Shown piece after piece: positions 22,171 to 35,099 of a stretch of DNA of 64,000 bases. Location of the stretch: the NCBI GenBank assembly GCA_034620365.1, contig JAQGEQ010000290.1, positions 1 to 64,000 on the forward strand. Direction: 5' to 3'. Below the pieces are notes generated by a model. That model did not search any database. It was given only the letters and a program-made list of their open reading frames with translations, and had not been told where the DNA came from. Both the position numbers and the translations under genes were made by a program. Numbering within the stretch: the stretch's first letter is position 1; the number at the start of each line of letters is the position of its first letter. The stretch is from Pegea sp. RAD2-039 (lineage: Eukaryota > Chordata > Thaliacea > Salpida > Salpidae).

Positions 22171-24242
22171 ATGAATTTGGTTTTCTTATTGTTAGTAGGT
22201 AAGGTTGGTTTGAAACTTGTATAAAGTTTTGAAAATAAAATATCAGTAAATACATTAATCTTATCTTATCTAACGAATTAAAAATTTGCAGTTTTTGATT
22301 TGCATCAAGTCAATTCAAACTGTTATAAATGTCCGGTACAAAGAATAGGACACTGTACCATGAATGAAATTCAGTTCCATCAAAAGAATTGTCCAAACCG
22401 ACTTCAGCTTAACTGTCACACTACTAATTATGGTAAAAAATATTATTAATTCTTTTAAACAGATTTTAATTTCTCAACAATTTTTATTGCTAAGATTATA
22501 TAAACCTTTTTTTTGTTAAACGAATTTTACACTTTTATGTTTTCAATTTAAAAACTGAATTCAGTTTCAATCTTTTAAAGCTCTTAATATAAATAACTTC
22601 CTGATAAACTCTTAAATTACTTTTCTATGTATCATAAGAAGCTTAAAAGATTTTATATGAAACCTCAAATGTTTTTTTTTATTTTCTCCAAATTATTGGA
22701 TACTATAAAAATAATTACCCCAATTTTAAAAAATATATTTTTTCTAAACCACCTAAACTTTAAATTTTAGAGTCTAATAATATACAACAGCACTTTTCTT
22801 CAAAAGTAGTTTTTTTCAAGGTAGCTAGACATTGTTTTCCTTTTTAATCAGGAAATCAGTAAATGTAGTTACATCATTTATACTGGATATGTTTGAATAT
22901 ATTTTATGAGTAATAATTCATTTCAGGTATTCTGTAACTTCAAAAAACATTTAGACTTTAAGTTATTTGTTCTCTGAATACTTCATAAACAAATTTTTAT
23001 CTTTAGCTGAAGCAGTTTTGCAGATTAAATTTTTTTTTAATTTAATTATTTTTGGGTAAACAAATTGAAAGCATTTTTGTTATGCTCAAAATGATTAATG
23101 ACAACAAAGTCTCGGGTCATTTATTTAGCAGAAATGACAATTGAGATATTCGTGGCTCGATAAAAGCTCTTAAAACTATTTTATTAAATTTTGAATCATT
23201 ATCTAATCTTCCCACTGCAAATTTAATTTCATGAAAAGTTCAAAATTGAATGAAAAAATTATTTCAGTTTTTATTTTTAGACTTTTCTGAACAAAATCTG
23301 CGTAAAATTGAACATCTTTTGAATAATGACCATATATATTTATACAAAATACAACTTACTATTTAAAAAATGTTCCTTTTTCAAATTTGATCTAATAAAA
23401 AGTATATGCTTGTTGTTCGTCCAAATCTTTTTGAGACAAATTCTTTGTTCGAAAACGAAATTATTTGTTACAAAGTTCTATTTGATAGACCAAACGCTAA
23501 CCAAATTATAAGCTTGCTTAAATGTAATTAGATTTTTCAATTTTAACAAATTTAACGACGTAAACCTTACCAAAATAGTCTTTTAAGCCCTTTGTTGGTA
23601 AATCTATTTTAATCAAAGTTTTCTTTAAATTAAAATAAATATTTTACTTCTAATAAAAAGTAATTTTATATGGTTTTGACTTCTGCGTGGTAATTAAAAT
23701 TCCAATTAAAATCTCATCAGTAGCAGCCTTTGTTCAATTAAAGCAACCTTGAATAATACAAACGATTATATTTGAGTTAAAAAATTTTCAGCAATTTTTC
23801 ATTTTTGAAACTTAATTAAAGACGCGAACAAGAAATTACAATCCTATAGATAGTTACAGAATATCGAAATATTTTAATTAAATAAATTAAAATGAAATTC
23901 AAACGTATTATAAACTGAAAATTTAAAGAATAGTTTTGAAATCAGTCACATTTCAAGTATTTTTAATTAATCTAACATTAAAAACTTTTTCGAAAGCTTA
24001 TAAAACAAATGTTTAATTAATTTTCAGTTTCAATCGGCCCAAAAAAAGGAGTGTTGCTTGTGAAACATTGCAATGAAACCATAAGTATGTGTTCTACGTT
24101 AGTCAATGCTGATATACATGGAAATAAATACAAAAACAGTTATTTTCACTGTTGTAGCTTTTGTGTATCGGGAGCAACCGCTTGTTTGTCTGCGTTTTTT
24201 TACTTGATTTGTTCATTTATCCTTTTTTTAATTTTACGATAA
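22171..24242 (+). CDS. Small secreted Ly6/three-finger-like protein, probably GPI-anchored
   Basis: Three exons in phase: 22171-22198, 22292-22432 and 24028-24242, giving 127 residues. Exon 1 encodes the start of a signal peptide (MNLVFLLLV). The mature part opens with NCYKC, the CxxC start typical of Ly6/uPAR domains. Further cysteines follow in GHCTMN, KNCPN, LNCHT, KHCNET, SMCSTL and a CC pair in FHCCSFC near the end of the domain, resembling the closing CC of Ly6. The C-terminus is strongly hydrophobic (CLSAFFYLICSFILFLILR), fitting a GPI-attachment signal. Possible N-glycosylation site at NET. The canonical final CN is not clear, so this is a Ly6-like assignment, not a firm family call. 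Further exons in the 1.6-kb second intron cannot be excluded. Confidence 0.72.
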
Positions 24243-26818
24243 TTCTAAATTTCACAAAATTACACGCTGTTACTTAAGCTTTGTATTTCCTGAAAAATAT
24301 TTATGCTCGATTAGAGGTTTTATCACAACAAATTTAATATAAATATAACATTTCTAATTACATGTACTTTTTGTATTAAAAGAAGTGATAATCTTTTTAA
24401 ATATTTGAATATTCTTAGATTCGAATGTCCTTAAAAGTTATGAGTCTTACGAAATATGTTGCAAAGTGAAAGAGAAAAAAATAGAAATTAAAAATTGAAT
24501 AAAAGTTTAAAACTTATAATTTTATAAGATAGCAATCTTACTAAGTGGATAATAATTTAAAACCGAAAAACTTTTATGGTATAAATTAAATCAACTTTTA
24601 ATTACTAAAAACATTGCATTAAAAAATTGACATATTGCAAAAGTTTAATCATGTGTTAAATATTAGAAAAGTGATGATTCAAATCAGAAAAAGTTTTGAA
24701 GAAGGAATAAATATGTGATCATGAAAACAAATTTAAGGAACATATAAAAACGTTTCTTGTAAAGCCACGTCATTTTCCTAAAATATTTTGTATAAAAAAC
24801 AGTTAATTGTATTTTCTTCAAACTTTACAATTATTTTGACCAACAAACTAATTATTTGACACAAGCTGAATAATTATTGCTGAATAAAAATATTTTAAAT
24901 CCTTTTTTTTAGTCCTAAAGTTAACATAAAAATATATTAATTTGAAACAAGATACATAAACATAATAATTTAACAACATAATTCTAGTACCAACACATTT
25001 TAAAAAACATTTTAATTACATCACAAAATTTTTAGCTACTTAAGAATAAAAATATTCTCTTTAAAAGAGATAAGTATGATGCTTGAAAAAATAAAAATAA
25101 TAAATATTCTGTTTCATCTCTTTAAACCACATATTAATAAGATTTCAAATTTTTGAATAATTCAAATATTATTGAAGGTTTTGTTGAAAGAATTATTTAT
25201 TCAAAAAGTTATTCATTTATGTTTTAAAGACCAAATTATTTCTATCTTTCTATTCAAATTTTGAATTTACTTTTAAACTAAAGATAAAAAGATTGTTTAA
25301 TCAAAAAACTCTTTAAAATTTTGTTTTTATAATTTTTATTTAAAAAACAAATCTTGTTTAAAAAAAGGGAATTTGATGCCATGTGTAAATGATATTAAAT
25401 AAATATATGGTAAAAAATATTTTTTATTAATTCAGTTGATTGATGAACCTCAAATCTACTAAATTGAGATTAAATTGCCTAAAAGCTTTGATTTATCGAT
25501 TTACTGATTAAAAAAGAAAACTTTAGCACAAAACTTTTAACCTGAAACATCTTTCTTTTCTAAACTTTTCATTCTTATTTAGACTGAAAAATATTTTCAA
25601 GTACAAAATACTTCTATAAAACAATCGACAAATAAAATTTGAATGGTAATTATTAAGTAGTGCCTTTTTGAATAAGGAGATAGGAACTGGATGTAACATT
25701 TGACAAATGCATTGAAGAGACGTTTTACTATTAAACTGTCACCAGCAGAATTTTTCACAATTATTCAAAAAAATATCATCAAGCTATTTGAACTTGACTG
25801 CATTTGTGAGATTCAGTTCGTTTAAACTTAATTATAATTAATTGAAACTAGAAGCAAATTCTAAGATCAAATTTTGTAATAGGTTTTAGTTTGACCAACG
25901 AAGATTTGTCTAAATTAAAGAAAAATTACATTTTTATTGATGTTTCTTCCTACACGAGCAATCATTTGATGAATTTTGCTTTATTGTTCAAAATCTATTA
26001 TCGATCGAGTTAAAACAATATATGTAGCGACGGAAAATATTCTTTATTCATATTTATAATTAATATATATTATATTCTGATGTGTTAATCTGTAAATGAA
26101 AACTTTTATACAGAAAATTATCAATTTTTGAAACTTTCTGCTTCACTTATCAAATTTCGGACAATTTAGATAATTAAGGATCTGCACTGTTTTAACAGAA
26201 GTAGAAAGACACATTCCGTTCTAAAGATTTTTCTGATTTCAGCAATGATTTGTAAAAAATAAATCTGTAGATTTCGACAGTGAAAAAGTTGAAGAGGAAC
26301 ACAAACTTTTTAATTAAATCTACAAACTAAGGTATCTGATAAAACTTTTGTATAATCACTTTTTATTTTAAGCAGCAGTACCTGAAGTTACTTACATTCA
26401 GATTAGAACATTTTCTGCTAGAATTTCCCTCAGCAAACAGGATTTGTTTTAAAGACAAAACTTCTTTTATAGCATCTTTGAGATTTGATGATTTTTACGA
26501 AAAAGAAAAAGTCCTCTAAACAGTAAAAGAAAATTGGAAGCTGAACAAGTTCTCAACATTAAAAAGAATAATCGTTTATCAGAATAAGACAAACGTAAAA
26601 ACTAAATAGTTGTTGCTGCTGATGATGATGATGATACCTTATACAACAACTTCAAAACAAAATTCGTTGTCAGCCAAAAAAGAAACCGAAACTTTGAAAA
26701 GAAATCTTATATATAAGACTTTTAACATTACAACAGAATCAAGAAGTTGTTCATAATTCAATGAATAAAAGGAAAAGTCGCGAGATAAACATAATAACAG
26801 TTTGTTGTAAAATTAGAT
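24243..26818. other. AT-rich spacer between the Ly6-like and Ariadne genes
   Basis: About 2.6 kb without a supported coding or RNA feature. The right part is Ariadne 3' flank. Confidence 0.4.
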
Positions 26819-29800
26819 TTATTCGGAATAAATCCACCAATCTTCTTCATATCCTTCATAGACATGCTCCAAAAGCAATCCTCTTCTTTTATCACAATAA
26901 CTGAGAAGAAAAAGATGAGGTGAAGAAAAAGAAGATCGAACCGCTGCTTACACAGATTTATTCTGAACTTTTTGTCTCATTTCCACGCTAGTATTAGAAA
27001 CTTCATTTATATCTCGTTCAAGAAACTCACTAAGTTGTTCAATCGAATTTTCAAGGTCGGCTTGATTTTGCTGTCAAATAATTAGAAAATTTCAAATGCC
27101 GACTGGATTTTCATCAAAAAATCTCTAAATAGTTAGAAAATGAACAAACTGACCTCAAAAATCACTGATTGATTATTCGGTTTCAAATAGAATGCAAACA
27201 CATAAGTGTACATCAAGGTTTGTCTGCATTCACACAAAACGTCAAGAGCCTGTTGTATAAATCGTGCTTCGGTCCAGTTTAAATTATTTTTTAACTCTTC
27301 CATTTTAAGATTGATTTTAGAATGCAACTAAAAAAAAATAGAGATGAGAAAGAGGTTTAAAACAGAATAAAAACAATAAACAAGCTGAAAATAGATTAAA
27401 AAACAAGAAACAAGCTGAAAATAAATTAAAAAACAAGAAACAAGCTGAAAATAAATTAAAAAACAAGAAACAAGCTGAAAATAAATTAAAAAACAAGAAA
27501 CAAGCTGAAATTAGATCAACATTTTAACTGATAGACAATTTTTAATACCTTATGTTCAAACTTGAGGCTCTGCATGTGGTTTGCATATCGGTCAAAATAG
27601 AAGAGATAGCGCTGAAGTCTTGATCTTGAGCTCTGGTTGTTGAGAGTTAAATCGGTAAATATAAGTGATGAAGGCGAGGATATACCTCTTGTGCTTCGCG
27701 TGCTTTTTCATTCTTATTATATCGATTGCAAGTATACCATTGTGGTCCATGTGGTTCCCAAGCACCAAGACATGTCCAACAAAACTCATATTTGCAGGTG
27801 GAACTTCGACAAACCATATGATTACAGCCACCGTTCTTTTCAATGACTATTTTGCAACGAGGACACTCTTTAGTGTGAGCGTTTATCCAGTGAGATGTTT
27901 CACTGTCATCTGCACATTTCTTAAGCCATTTCTTCAAATACTACAAAAGACAACTTGATGAAAAACAATGTGAAGAAATGAGGGATACTTACAAGGCATG
28001 TGAGAGGGGCGTGCCAATTTTCACTGCATTTGAAACAAAATTCTCGACCACATTGGCAAATGACTAGCTTTTCTCCTGGTGAAGCTGTTTGTATCACGTG
28101 ATTACAGTCAGGTTGAGGGCACCATGTTAAATTTCGATTACACTGATAAAAGAAGAAATGAAAACAAGGAAATTGAATATTCTGTTGCTTACCTGCACAA
28201 AACAGTCAGTAATATAGCGAAGATATCTGGACTGAACGCCTTTATCTTTTACCAAGTTCCTAATTAATAAAAATGAGTAAGAAACTATTTTTAGAAGCTT
28301 ACCAACACATTTGAAGACAAGTTAATTAATAAAAAGTAACATCACAAAAAAAAGTAACTATTTGATATTAAACTGACATTACTAAATCGTCATCGACTAT
28401 TACATTGCACTCCGGTGTTGGGCATGAAATAGTCTGAAACGAAACTTCAATGTCAATATTTTGTCTCAAAACAAATTAAATCTCGCAAACTTGTGATTGG
28501 CCTTCCTCTACAATCTTTGTTCTCAAATAATCACGCCAACAGCCATTACAGTATTTATGTTGACAGTTTAATCCAACCATATGCTAATTAAAAAATATAT
28601 TTAATATTTGAATGTTAAGGCATAATTGTTTGTAATTACCTCAAATTGATATTCAGCAAAGCATATTTCACACTCAGAACTAATATTTTCAACTGAATTT
28701 TTTGGAGGATTCTAGAAAATATTGAAAATTAGTTAATAAAATATAATCATAAAAACAATAAATCTAACAACTATATAAAGTATTTTATAAACAAATCAAA
28801 TCAATTCATTAAAAAAACTTCAAGATTTTTGTAATTAAAGTAGTTAAGAATGAACATTTTTATTTATTTTAAACAGCAGATACAAAGATGACATCATATT
28901 TTGAATAAATCACTATTAGTATCAACTTATTTGAAACATAGAAGTTGACAGGTTAGCAACTTATCTTCATTTTAGCAAAATCTTTCAATAAAACTTACAA
29001 TTCTTTAAATAAAAGTTTTATTTATTTAGAAATAATATTGCCTGTAGAAAATAATTGAGTGATTGTTGTATGAATCTTTTGTTTTATAAATGTAGCTCAC
29101 TTGATAAACAAATATTTATCATTTATTTAAAAGTTCTAGGATAAGATAATTAAAAAAATGAATTTAAATAAACAGATTATTCTATTTTTAACCATCAAAT
29201 ATGTGAATTAAAAATATATAGAACAAGATTAGATTACATTCATAACAGGATTGAATTTCTAAAACTAATCAACCTTCTATAAAAAATATCCAAAATATGA
29301 ACCAAAAGCAGAAATTTTTTATGAAAAATTACAAAAAAAGTTAGCTTTAACCATACGTAGAGCAACTAAAACAATTTCTCATGCTCTTATAAGATTATAA
29401 AACCCTAAATTGAAAAATTACCTTTTCAATAACTATATGAACTTCTTCAAATAATTTTTTTCTTTCTTTTTCCCCCATGTAATATTTTTCTAGCAAAAGT
29501 TCTTTATCCCATTTAAAACGACTCAACAGGATTCTTAATTGGGTCCTTGTAACCTAAAATAAGTAAATTACTTTATTGTTTCACTAATATAACCTTAAAA
29601 GCATAAACCATCACTATATTTTTACATACACTATATGTTTTAAAGGTAAATATATAACTATAAATAAAAAATATTTTAACTAATATAGATATAACACAAA
29701 TTAAAGTATATATAATACTAACTTGATGTATAACTTCTCCAGTTTCAGCTATAATCTCATTCATACAACTAAACAGTTCATTAGAAGATAAGCATCTATA

Positions 29801-29890
29801 AGAATCTTCTTTTGAATTATCTGCTGGCTCAGAATCATCATCACTATACAAAATTTCATCATCATCATCATCTTCATAGTCAGAATCCAT
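26819..29890 (-). CDS. ARIH1: Ariadne-1 RBR-type E3 ubiquitin ligase
   Basis: RING-in-between-RING ligase that works with neddylated cullin ligases via a Cys-linked ubiquitin intermediate. Twelve exons (minus): 29723-29890, 29422-29553, 28640-28711, 28491-28583, 28378-28433, 28193-28259, 27993-28142, 27686-27940, 27549-27632, 27154-27327, 26952-27070 and 26819-26900. They are all GT-AG, in phase, and total 483 residues (Drosophila about 500). Acidic N-terminus ([12 protein letters not shown]), UBA-like region, RING1 (about 112-150; [13 protein letters not shown]), IBR (about 197-246; [11 protein letters not shown]), RING2 (about 272-315; [20 protein letters not shown]) with the expected catalytic Cys at about 285 in GGC, then the Ariadne domain ([26 protein letters not shown]) to the C-terminus. 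An acceptor sits 19 nt before the ATG. AATAAA overlaps the stop codon (26818-26823). Confidence 0.96.
27362..27520. repeat. 30-bp tandem repeat in an Ariadne intron
   Basis: The word CAAGCTGAAA recurs at 27381, 27411, 27441, 27471 and 27501, an exact period of 30 bp for about five units; the middle units are identical. It lies in the intron between exons 9 and 10 and nearly fills it. Confidence 0.93.
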
Positions 29891-29909
29891 AATAAAATTA
29901 TAGTAAATT

Positions 29910-30920
29910 CTAAAATAAGAAAATTTAATCATATCAGACCAATATTGCAACTAAACATCAGATAAATACAATAAAAAATATTATAAAACCATAATAAACA
30001 AACTTGTAGAAGTACTTTTATATATTAAGTTCCCATAAAAATAATTTTCTATTTTAAATAACAAAAAATTAGAGTAAACTATAAATTGAGTACAAAAGAT
30101 AAACCTAATATAAGTTAAAAGTAGTAATAATATTTAGATTACTATGATAGCCAAAAGCAAAGACTAAAGATTATAGCCATGAACTTATTTAATAAAATTA
30201 GTAGAAGATATATGTATATCTTTGGTATCAAGTTAAAGCATTTTAGGTTTTAGATATTTTGTCAGAAATCAGAATAAAAAGATTTTTTAGACAAATTTAT
30301 ATGTAAATTACCAAATATAGTTTAATACAGAGAAGCATAAGCAAACAATTGGCAACATCGACAGTTAGTTACCAATTTATTAAACAAAAAGTAATAATAA
30401 AACTTGTTCTTTCTAATAAATATCCTGCTTACAACAAAGAAGTGAAAATTAAACTAAAATGTAATGTACCTAACCAGTTACCAGTCGTAAATTTTGATCG
30501 TGACGATAAAATTACAAAAAGGCTTTAAGCTTGTTTTTACTTTTACATTGAATATTAATCATAATATTTTTATAGCTTCTCTGAAACCTTTCTAACTCAC
30601 AATTTTTTTAATGAACCAAAAAAAATTATTCTTAAATAACAATCTATACTAATTTTCTTTTGTATTCCTTAAGGTAAATGTAGAATGAGTTTTGATCATA
30701 CAATAAAAATCAGCTTCATAAACTTTACTTAAGCTAAGTAAAAAAATTGAACTCTCAAATAAGAATTGAAGTTTCACTCTTATGTTTTAGTTTGATCTTT
30801 GAACAGCTCTAAGCATTTTTAATGTATGCTAAAAAATATTTTGAAACATTTTATGTAATTAAAACTTAAAAAGGAGATAAATTTATCACAAAGCTAGTTT
30901 ACTATTAAAAATACTATTAT
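29910..30920. other. AT-rich spacer
   Basis: No feature recognised apart from the presumed Ariadne promoter side. Confidence 0.4.
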
Positions 30921-30921
30921 A

Positions 30922-30964
30922 TTAGGCACCCTCCTTCACATTTATTGTAATAAATAAATAAATA
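30922..30964 (+). mobile_element. Extreme 3' tail of the LINE family
   Basis: About 43 bp reading GGCACCCTCCTTCACATTTA then a TAATAAATAAATA tail: the last bases of the same LINE 3' UTR seen at 1464-1490, in opposite orientation. A very short 5'-truncated insertion. Confidence 0.75.
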
Positions 30965-31209
30965 CCATTATTTTTTTCATGCTTATTTGTTTAGTTTATC
31001 AAGATAAAATTTTTCATTAAAATATTACTATGACTGTAACGATATAAATAAATTTTTGGTTAAAATTTTTAGGGTTAAATAAGAAATGTTGAAAGTGTGT
31101 TTATACGTTGATCGAAATTTTGATAGAAATAAATGATCTTGGATACTTTATTAAAGATTTCATCATATTATCCTGCTAAAACTTTCAAGTATATCCTAAT
31201 TATAGATTT

Positions 31210-31300
31210 GAATATTATTATGATTCTATTTATTCATTACAATAAATGCGAAGGAGGGTGCCTGAAGAGAGCACCTTTCGCTAACACACATTCTCACAAA
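31210..31300 (-). mobile_element. Short 3' end of the LINE family
   Basis: Matches the terminal 80-odd bp of the LINE: AATAAATGCGAAGGAGGGTG, the GGTGC/GCACC hairpin, and GCTAACACACATTCTCACAAA. Same orientation as the element at 1432-4504. Only 250 bp from the opposite-orientation tail at 30922. Confidence 0.9.
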
Positions 31301-32547
31301 TATTATATAAATAAAAACATTTGTAACTTGTTTTAATTTACAACAATTAAAGTAAATCATTGCAAATGAATAAACTTACAGGAAAAAAATTACATCCATA
31401 ATAATTGATAAAGTATTATTGGTTATCAGGATAGTTATTTATAAAAAACTTACTGTTATTAAAATAGTTAAACGTAACAAAATAGTTTAGCTGCAATTCG
31501 GGTAATACCCTAAAAATAAACTTTGGGTATCTGTAAACAAACAGAATCTACAATTTAGTTTTTTTGTAAAAATATGTTAAAAGATATTATGAACAAATAA
31601 ACTTGCATTTTATTTTTTAATGATAGATATCTTAACGTTTGTATCTTTTCTTAATAGAAGTTTCTTAATGACTTAAACTTATTCCATAGGAAACTTTTTT
31701 AGATTTAAACTAAAAGTTATAACTGTATGTATTTTAAAATTATGCTAGTATGTAAACATGTATTCTAGTAGATTTATTAAAATATAGGTGGTGTAAATGT
31801 TGAAATGAAAATAAATGATATATTATTTTCTATTTATTTTGTACATATTTATATATTAGAAAATTTTAATCATTAATCAACTTTATAAAAAACCTTTTTT
31901 TAGGTAATTTTTTTTTTCAAATTATAAGTTGAATATTTTCAGTCTTAATGTATTTTTATACAACTTAAACATTTTTTTTTCTAGATTGAAACATTTTTGT
32001 CTCCAAATTTATTGTTTCTCATACTATAGTTAGTTATCAATTATTTTCCATTATAAAATGTTTTTATTTTAGTTTTAAAAAATTGATATGTATTAAAATT
32101 GCTCATTAGATAATTTTTAGCTATTTTGTATTTTTTGTAGCAAGCATCTAATAAATATAATTGAATAAAATTATTCTCTGATATTTATATACTTTTAAAG
32201 CTATACATAAAAATGATATCATAAAATTATCTGATTGTTTTCCAAAATGTAATCTTTATTTATTAACATATTTTAGTAGTTGTTTATAAAAGTTTTTTTG
32301 TATGCTATCTATTTATTTAATGCATGGCTTCAGATAACAGTATACAGCTCCTATAGCAAACAAAAAGATAGTAGAAAATTTTTCAAAAGGTCTGACTATC
32401 ATAGTTTAACATAAATATTATAAAAAAATAGGAACACTTCTGAGGTATAAGTAAATGCAAGTTATAAATGAAAAATACAAAATAAGTAGAGAGGAAGTAA
32501 AGACATGGAAAACTAATATAAAGTTTTTGATAAAAATTTTTCTTTAG
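31301..32547. other. AT-rich spacer upstream of Rab9
   Basis: No feature recognised. Confidence 0.4.
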
Positions 32548-32576
32548 GTTTTAATTAATTAAAGATATTCATAAAA

Positions 32577-34191
32577 ATGCCCTCAGCCCCAAGAGTTTTG
32601 AAATTTGTATTGATTGGTGATGGAGGAGTTGGTAAAAGTTCTATCATGAACAGATTTATTTCTGGACATTTTGAAAATCAATCTTATCATACTATAGGTG
32701 AGTTTATCTTGATTTTGATATCTGATTTGATCTTATGTATGTGATTTAGACTTATTTAAAGGCTGAAATAGTTTCTATTAATGTCTGGTTTTTAAATGAG
32801 TACCCAAAAAACTTTATTTGAACCTATATCTTGTTGGATTTAATAAATTATTGAGAATTTCTTTTTTATATTATTGTTTTTTTTTATTTTGAAGAGTCAT
32901 TAAAATAGCAACAAAAGTTGTTCAACTACCTACGTTTAGATAATAAAATATACTGACAAATATATTAATCATATATATCAGTTTATTGATTATAAAATAG
33001 TTAATTTTTGCATACAAATACTGTTTATTTTGATAAAAGATTATTCATTTGAAAAAAATCTTTTTGAAGACAGTTTTTAAAATCATTAAAAGTAATTTTT
33101 TTCAAAAATTCTTTAGTCTTTTGACTTGATAGTTTTTGTTGTATCTTGATTTTTTTAATTTTGAATTTGTTGTCTTTTAAAGGTAATAAAACAATAACAC
33201 TTTTAGTTATAGCTTTACAGTGCTCACTTTTGTAGTTGCTTCATACTTTTTTATAACTTTTTATATTTTCTTGTCATATTTGAAACTTAAGAGCTAACTA
33301 ATTTGATTTGCTAAAATTTCTTAAAATGATTTAATAATTTGCAACAAAGAAAATAAAAATGGTTTTCTACAATTTGATATTTATGTAATTATTTAATTTG
33401 TAAGTAACTTATTTTTTAGTTTAATTTAACTATATCACTTAGTAATCTGACTTAAACTTTATTTGAAAGTTTTTTCTTTTATAATCTATATATTGATTTT
33501 TTCTTAAAGTGACCTTAAATTTTTCAGTTTATGTTGCTTTAAATTAGGTATGCAAAATATGAAGAATAAAATGTTACTTTAGAATAAGTTAAACTGAAAC
33601 AATTTGATAATTTATATAAAATAAGATACTTTCAAAATAAATTTGTTCATAAACTATATGCATTTTTTACAATTGTTTTATTTAGGAGTTGAATTTCTTA
33701 CAAAGAACATCACTGTTGATAACCAACCATATATGGTTCAAATCTGGGACACTGCTGGTCAAGAAAGATTTCGAAGTCTCAGAACTCCATTTTATCGTGG
33801 AGCTGACTGCTGTTTACTGGTTTATGCGGTTGATGATGAAACTAGTTTTGAAAATTTAAAGCTTTGGAAGAATGAATTTCTTTATTATGCTGATATCAAG
33901 AATGAAACTTTCCCATTTATCGTTTTAGGGAACAAAGTTGATGTTTCAGCTAATGAAAAAAAGATAGACAGAGATCAAGCAGAAGGTTGGTGTTCTTCCA
34001 ATGGGGATTACCCTCATATTGAAACCAGTGCCAAAGATGCAACTAACGTCTCACAATGTTTTGCTACTGCTGTTCGAAAAACCATAAATTCTCAATCTGC
34101 AATAGGAGAGGCTAGTGTAAGTAACTTGGCATCTGAGACTCCTCGTATAAACCTAAGTACATTAGTGAAACCTAAAGAGGGCTGTTGTTAA
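32577..34191 (+). CDS. RAB9A: Rab9 small GTPase
   Basis: Late-endosome Rab that acts in retrieval of cargo to the trans-Golgi. Two exons, 32577-32697 and 33686-34191, giving 208 residues. Nucleotide-binding motifs are complete: GDGGVGKSS (14-22), HTIGVEF switch I, WDTAGQERF (61-69), LGNKVD and ETSAKD. Rab9 hallmarks are FRSLRTPFYRGADCCLLVYAVDD, EFLYYADIK and GDYPHIETSAKDATNV. The C-terminus EGCC is a double-cysteine geranylgeranylation site. A TTTTTCTTTAG acceptor lies 29 nt before the ATG (exon edge 32548). Rab7 is the nearest alternative, but the listed blocks favour Rab9. Confidence 0.96.
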
Positions 34192-35090
34192 AGTTTGTTG
34201 ATGCCAATTTTTAATTTCCAATATTTTTTGAAGAGAACTTGATTAAATTCTTTTATTGTTCTTCTATTTTCAGTTGTTTTCAGATCAGGTAGTTTTTTAG
34301 AGCGTTATAGTAATACGATACGATTTATTTTGTGACGGTATGTACAAACCACTGTTTCTAGACGCTTAGTTGACGATTTCAAATTAATATCGTTTACAAC
34401 GTTTATTTTAATCACAACTAAACTTATTTATTTGTTGAATGATGTTTAGTTAGAAACTTAAATTTGTTTATGATCAGTTTTTATTAAGTAATATTATAAC
34501 GTTCAAATTAGATTCAATCTTTAAAAAATATTTTTTTCTCATTTTAAAATTCTGTTTAATGTTTTGTTTATTAAAGCTGTTTATTAAAATTTTATAAAAC
34601 GTTTATTATTTGAATTATTATTTTGTTTTAAACTCCAAATTTTAGTTTAGTTTTAATGCCTTTAAGAAGTTACAAAATATTCTTCAATAACATTTAAATT
34701 ACAGAAAAAATCTTTAAATTTGATGAAGAATGAATTTGATCACAATTTTGCTAAATTGTATCTTCAAAATTTAACAGAAATGAATTCTAAGTAATATTTT
34801 TTTCATTAATTGCTGTTTAGTTAATTTCTAATATAAAAAAACAATTTATAATTCTATTTTGCTGATTAATTTCCGGCATTTTTTGTAAAGAATTCAGAAT
34901 ACTAATTTAGCTTTCAGCCACAAACCCCCTCTTTTTTGTAGGAAGCGAATCTCAAGCTTATAGAGATCAAAAGTTCCTTTTAAAAAGTAGTTCAAAAACA
35001 GTAGAGTTTTGAAATCAACAAGTTTAACTACTAGTAACTAAGCTTGTATGCAAAGAAAGTCCTAAAACTCAATGTTTCTACGGTATAGTT
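34192..35090. other. Rab9 3' flank
   Basis: Presumed 3' UTR and AT-rich spacer. A short word at about 34360-34405 (TTAGTTGACGATTTCAAATT) recurs diverged at about 36060-36095, suggesting an old dispersed repeat. Confidence 0.4.
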
Positions 35091-35099
35091 GACGTTGAT

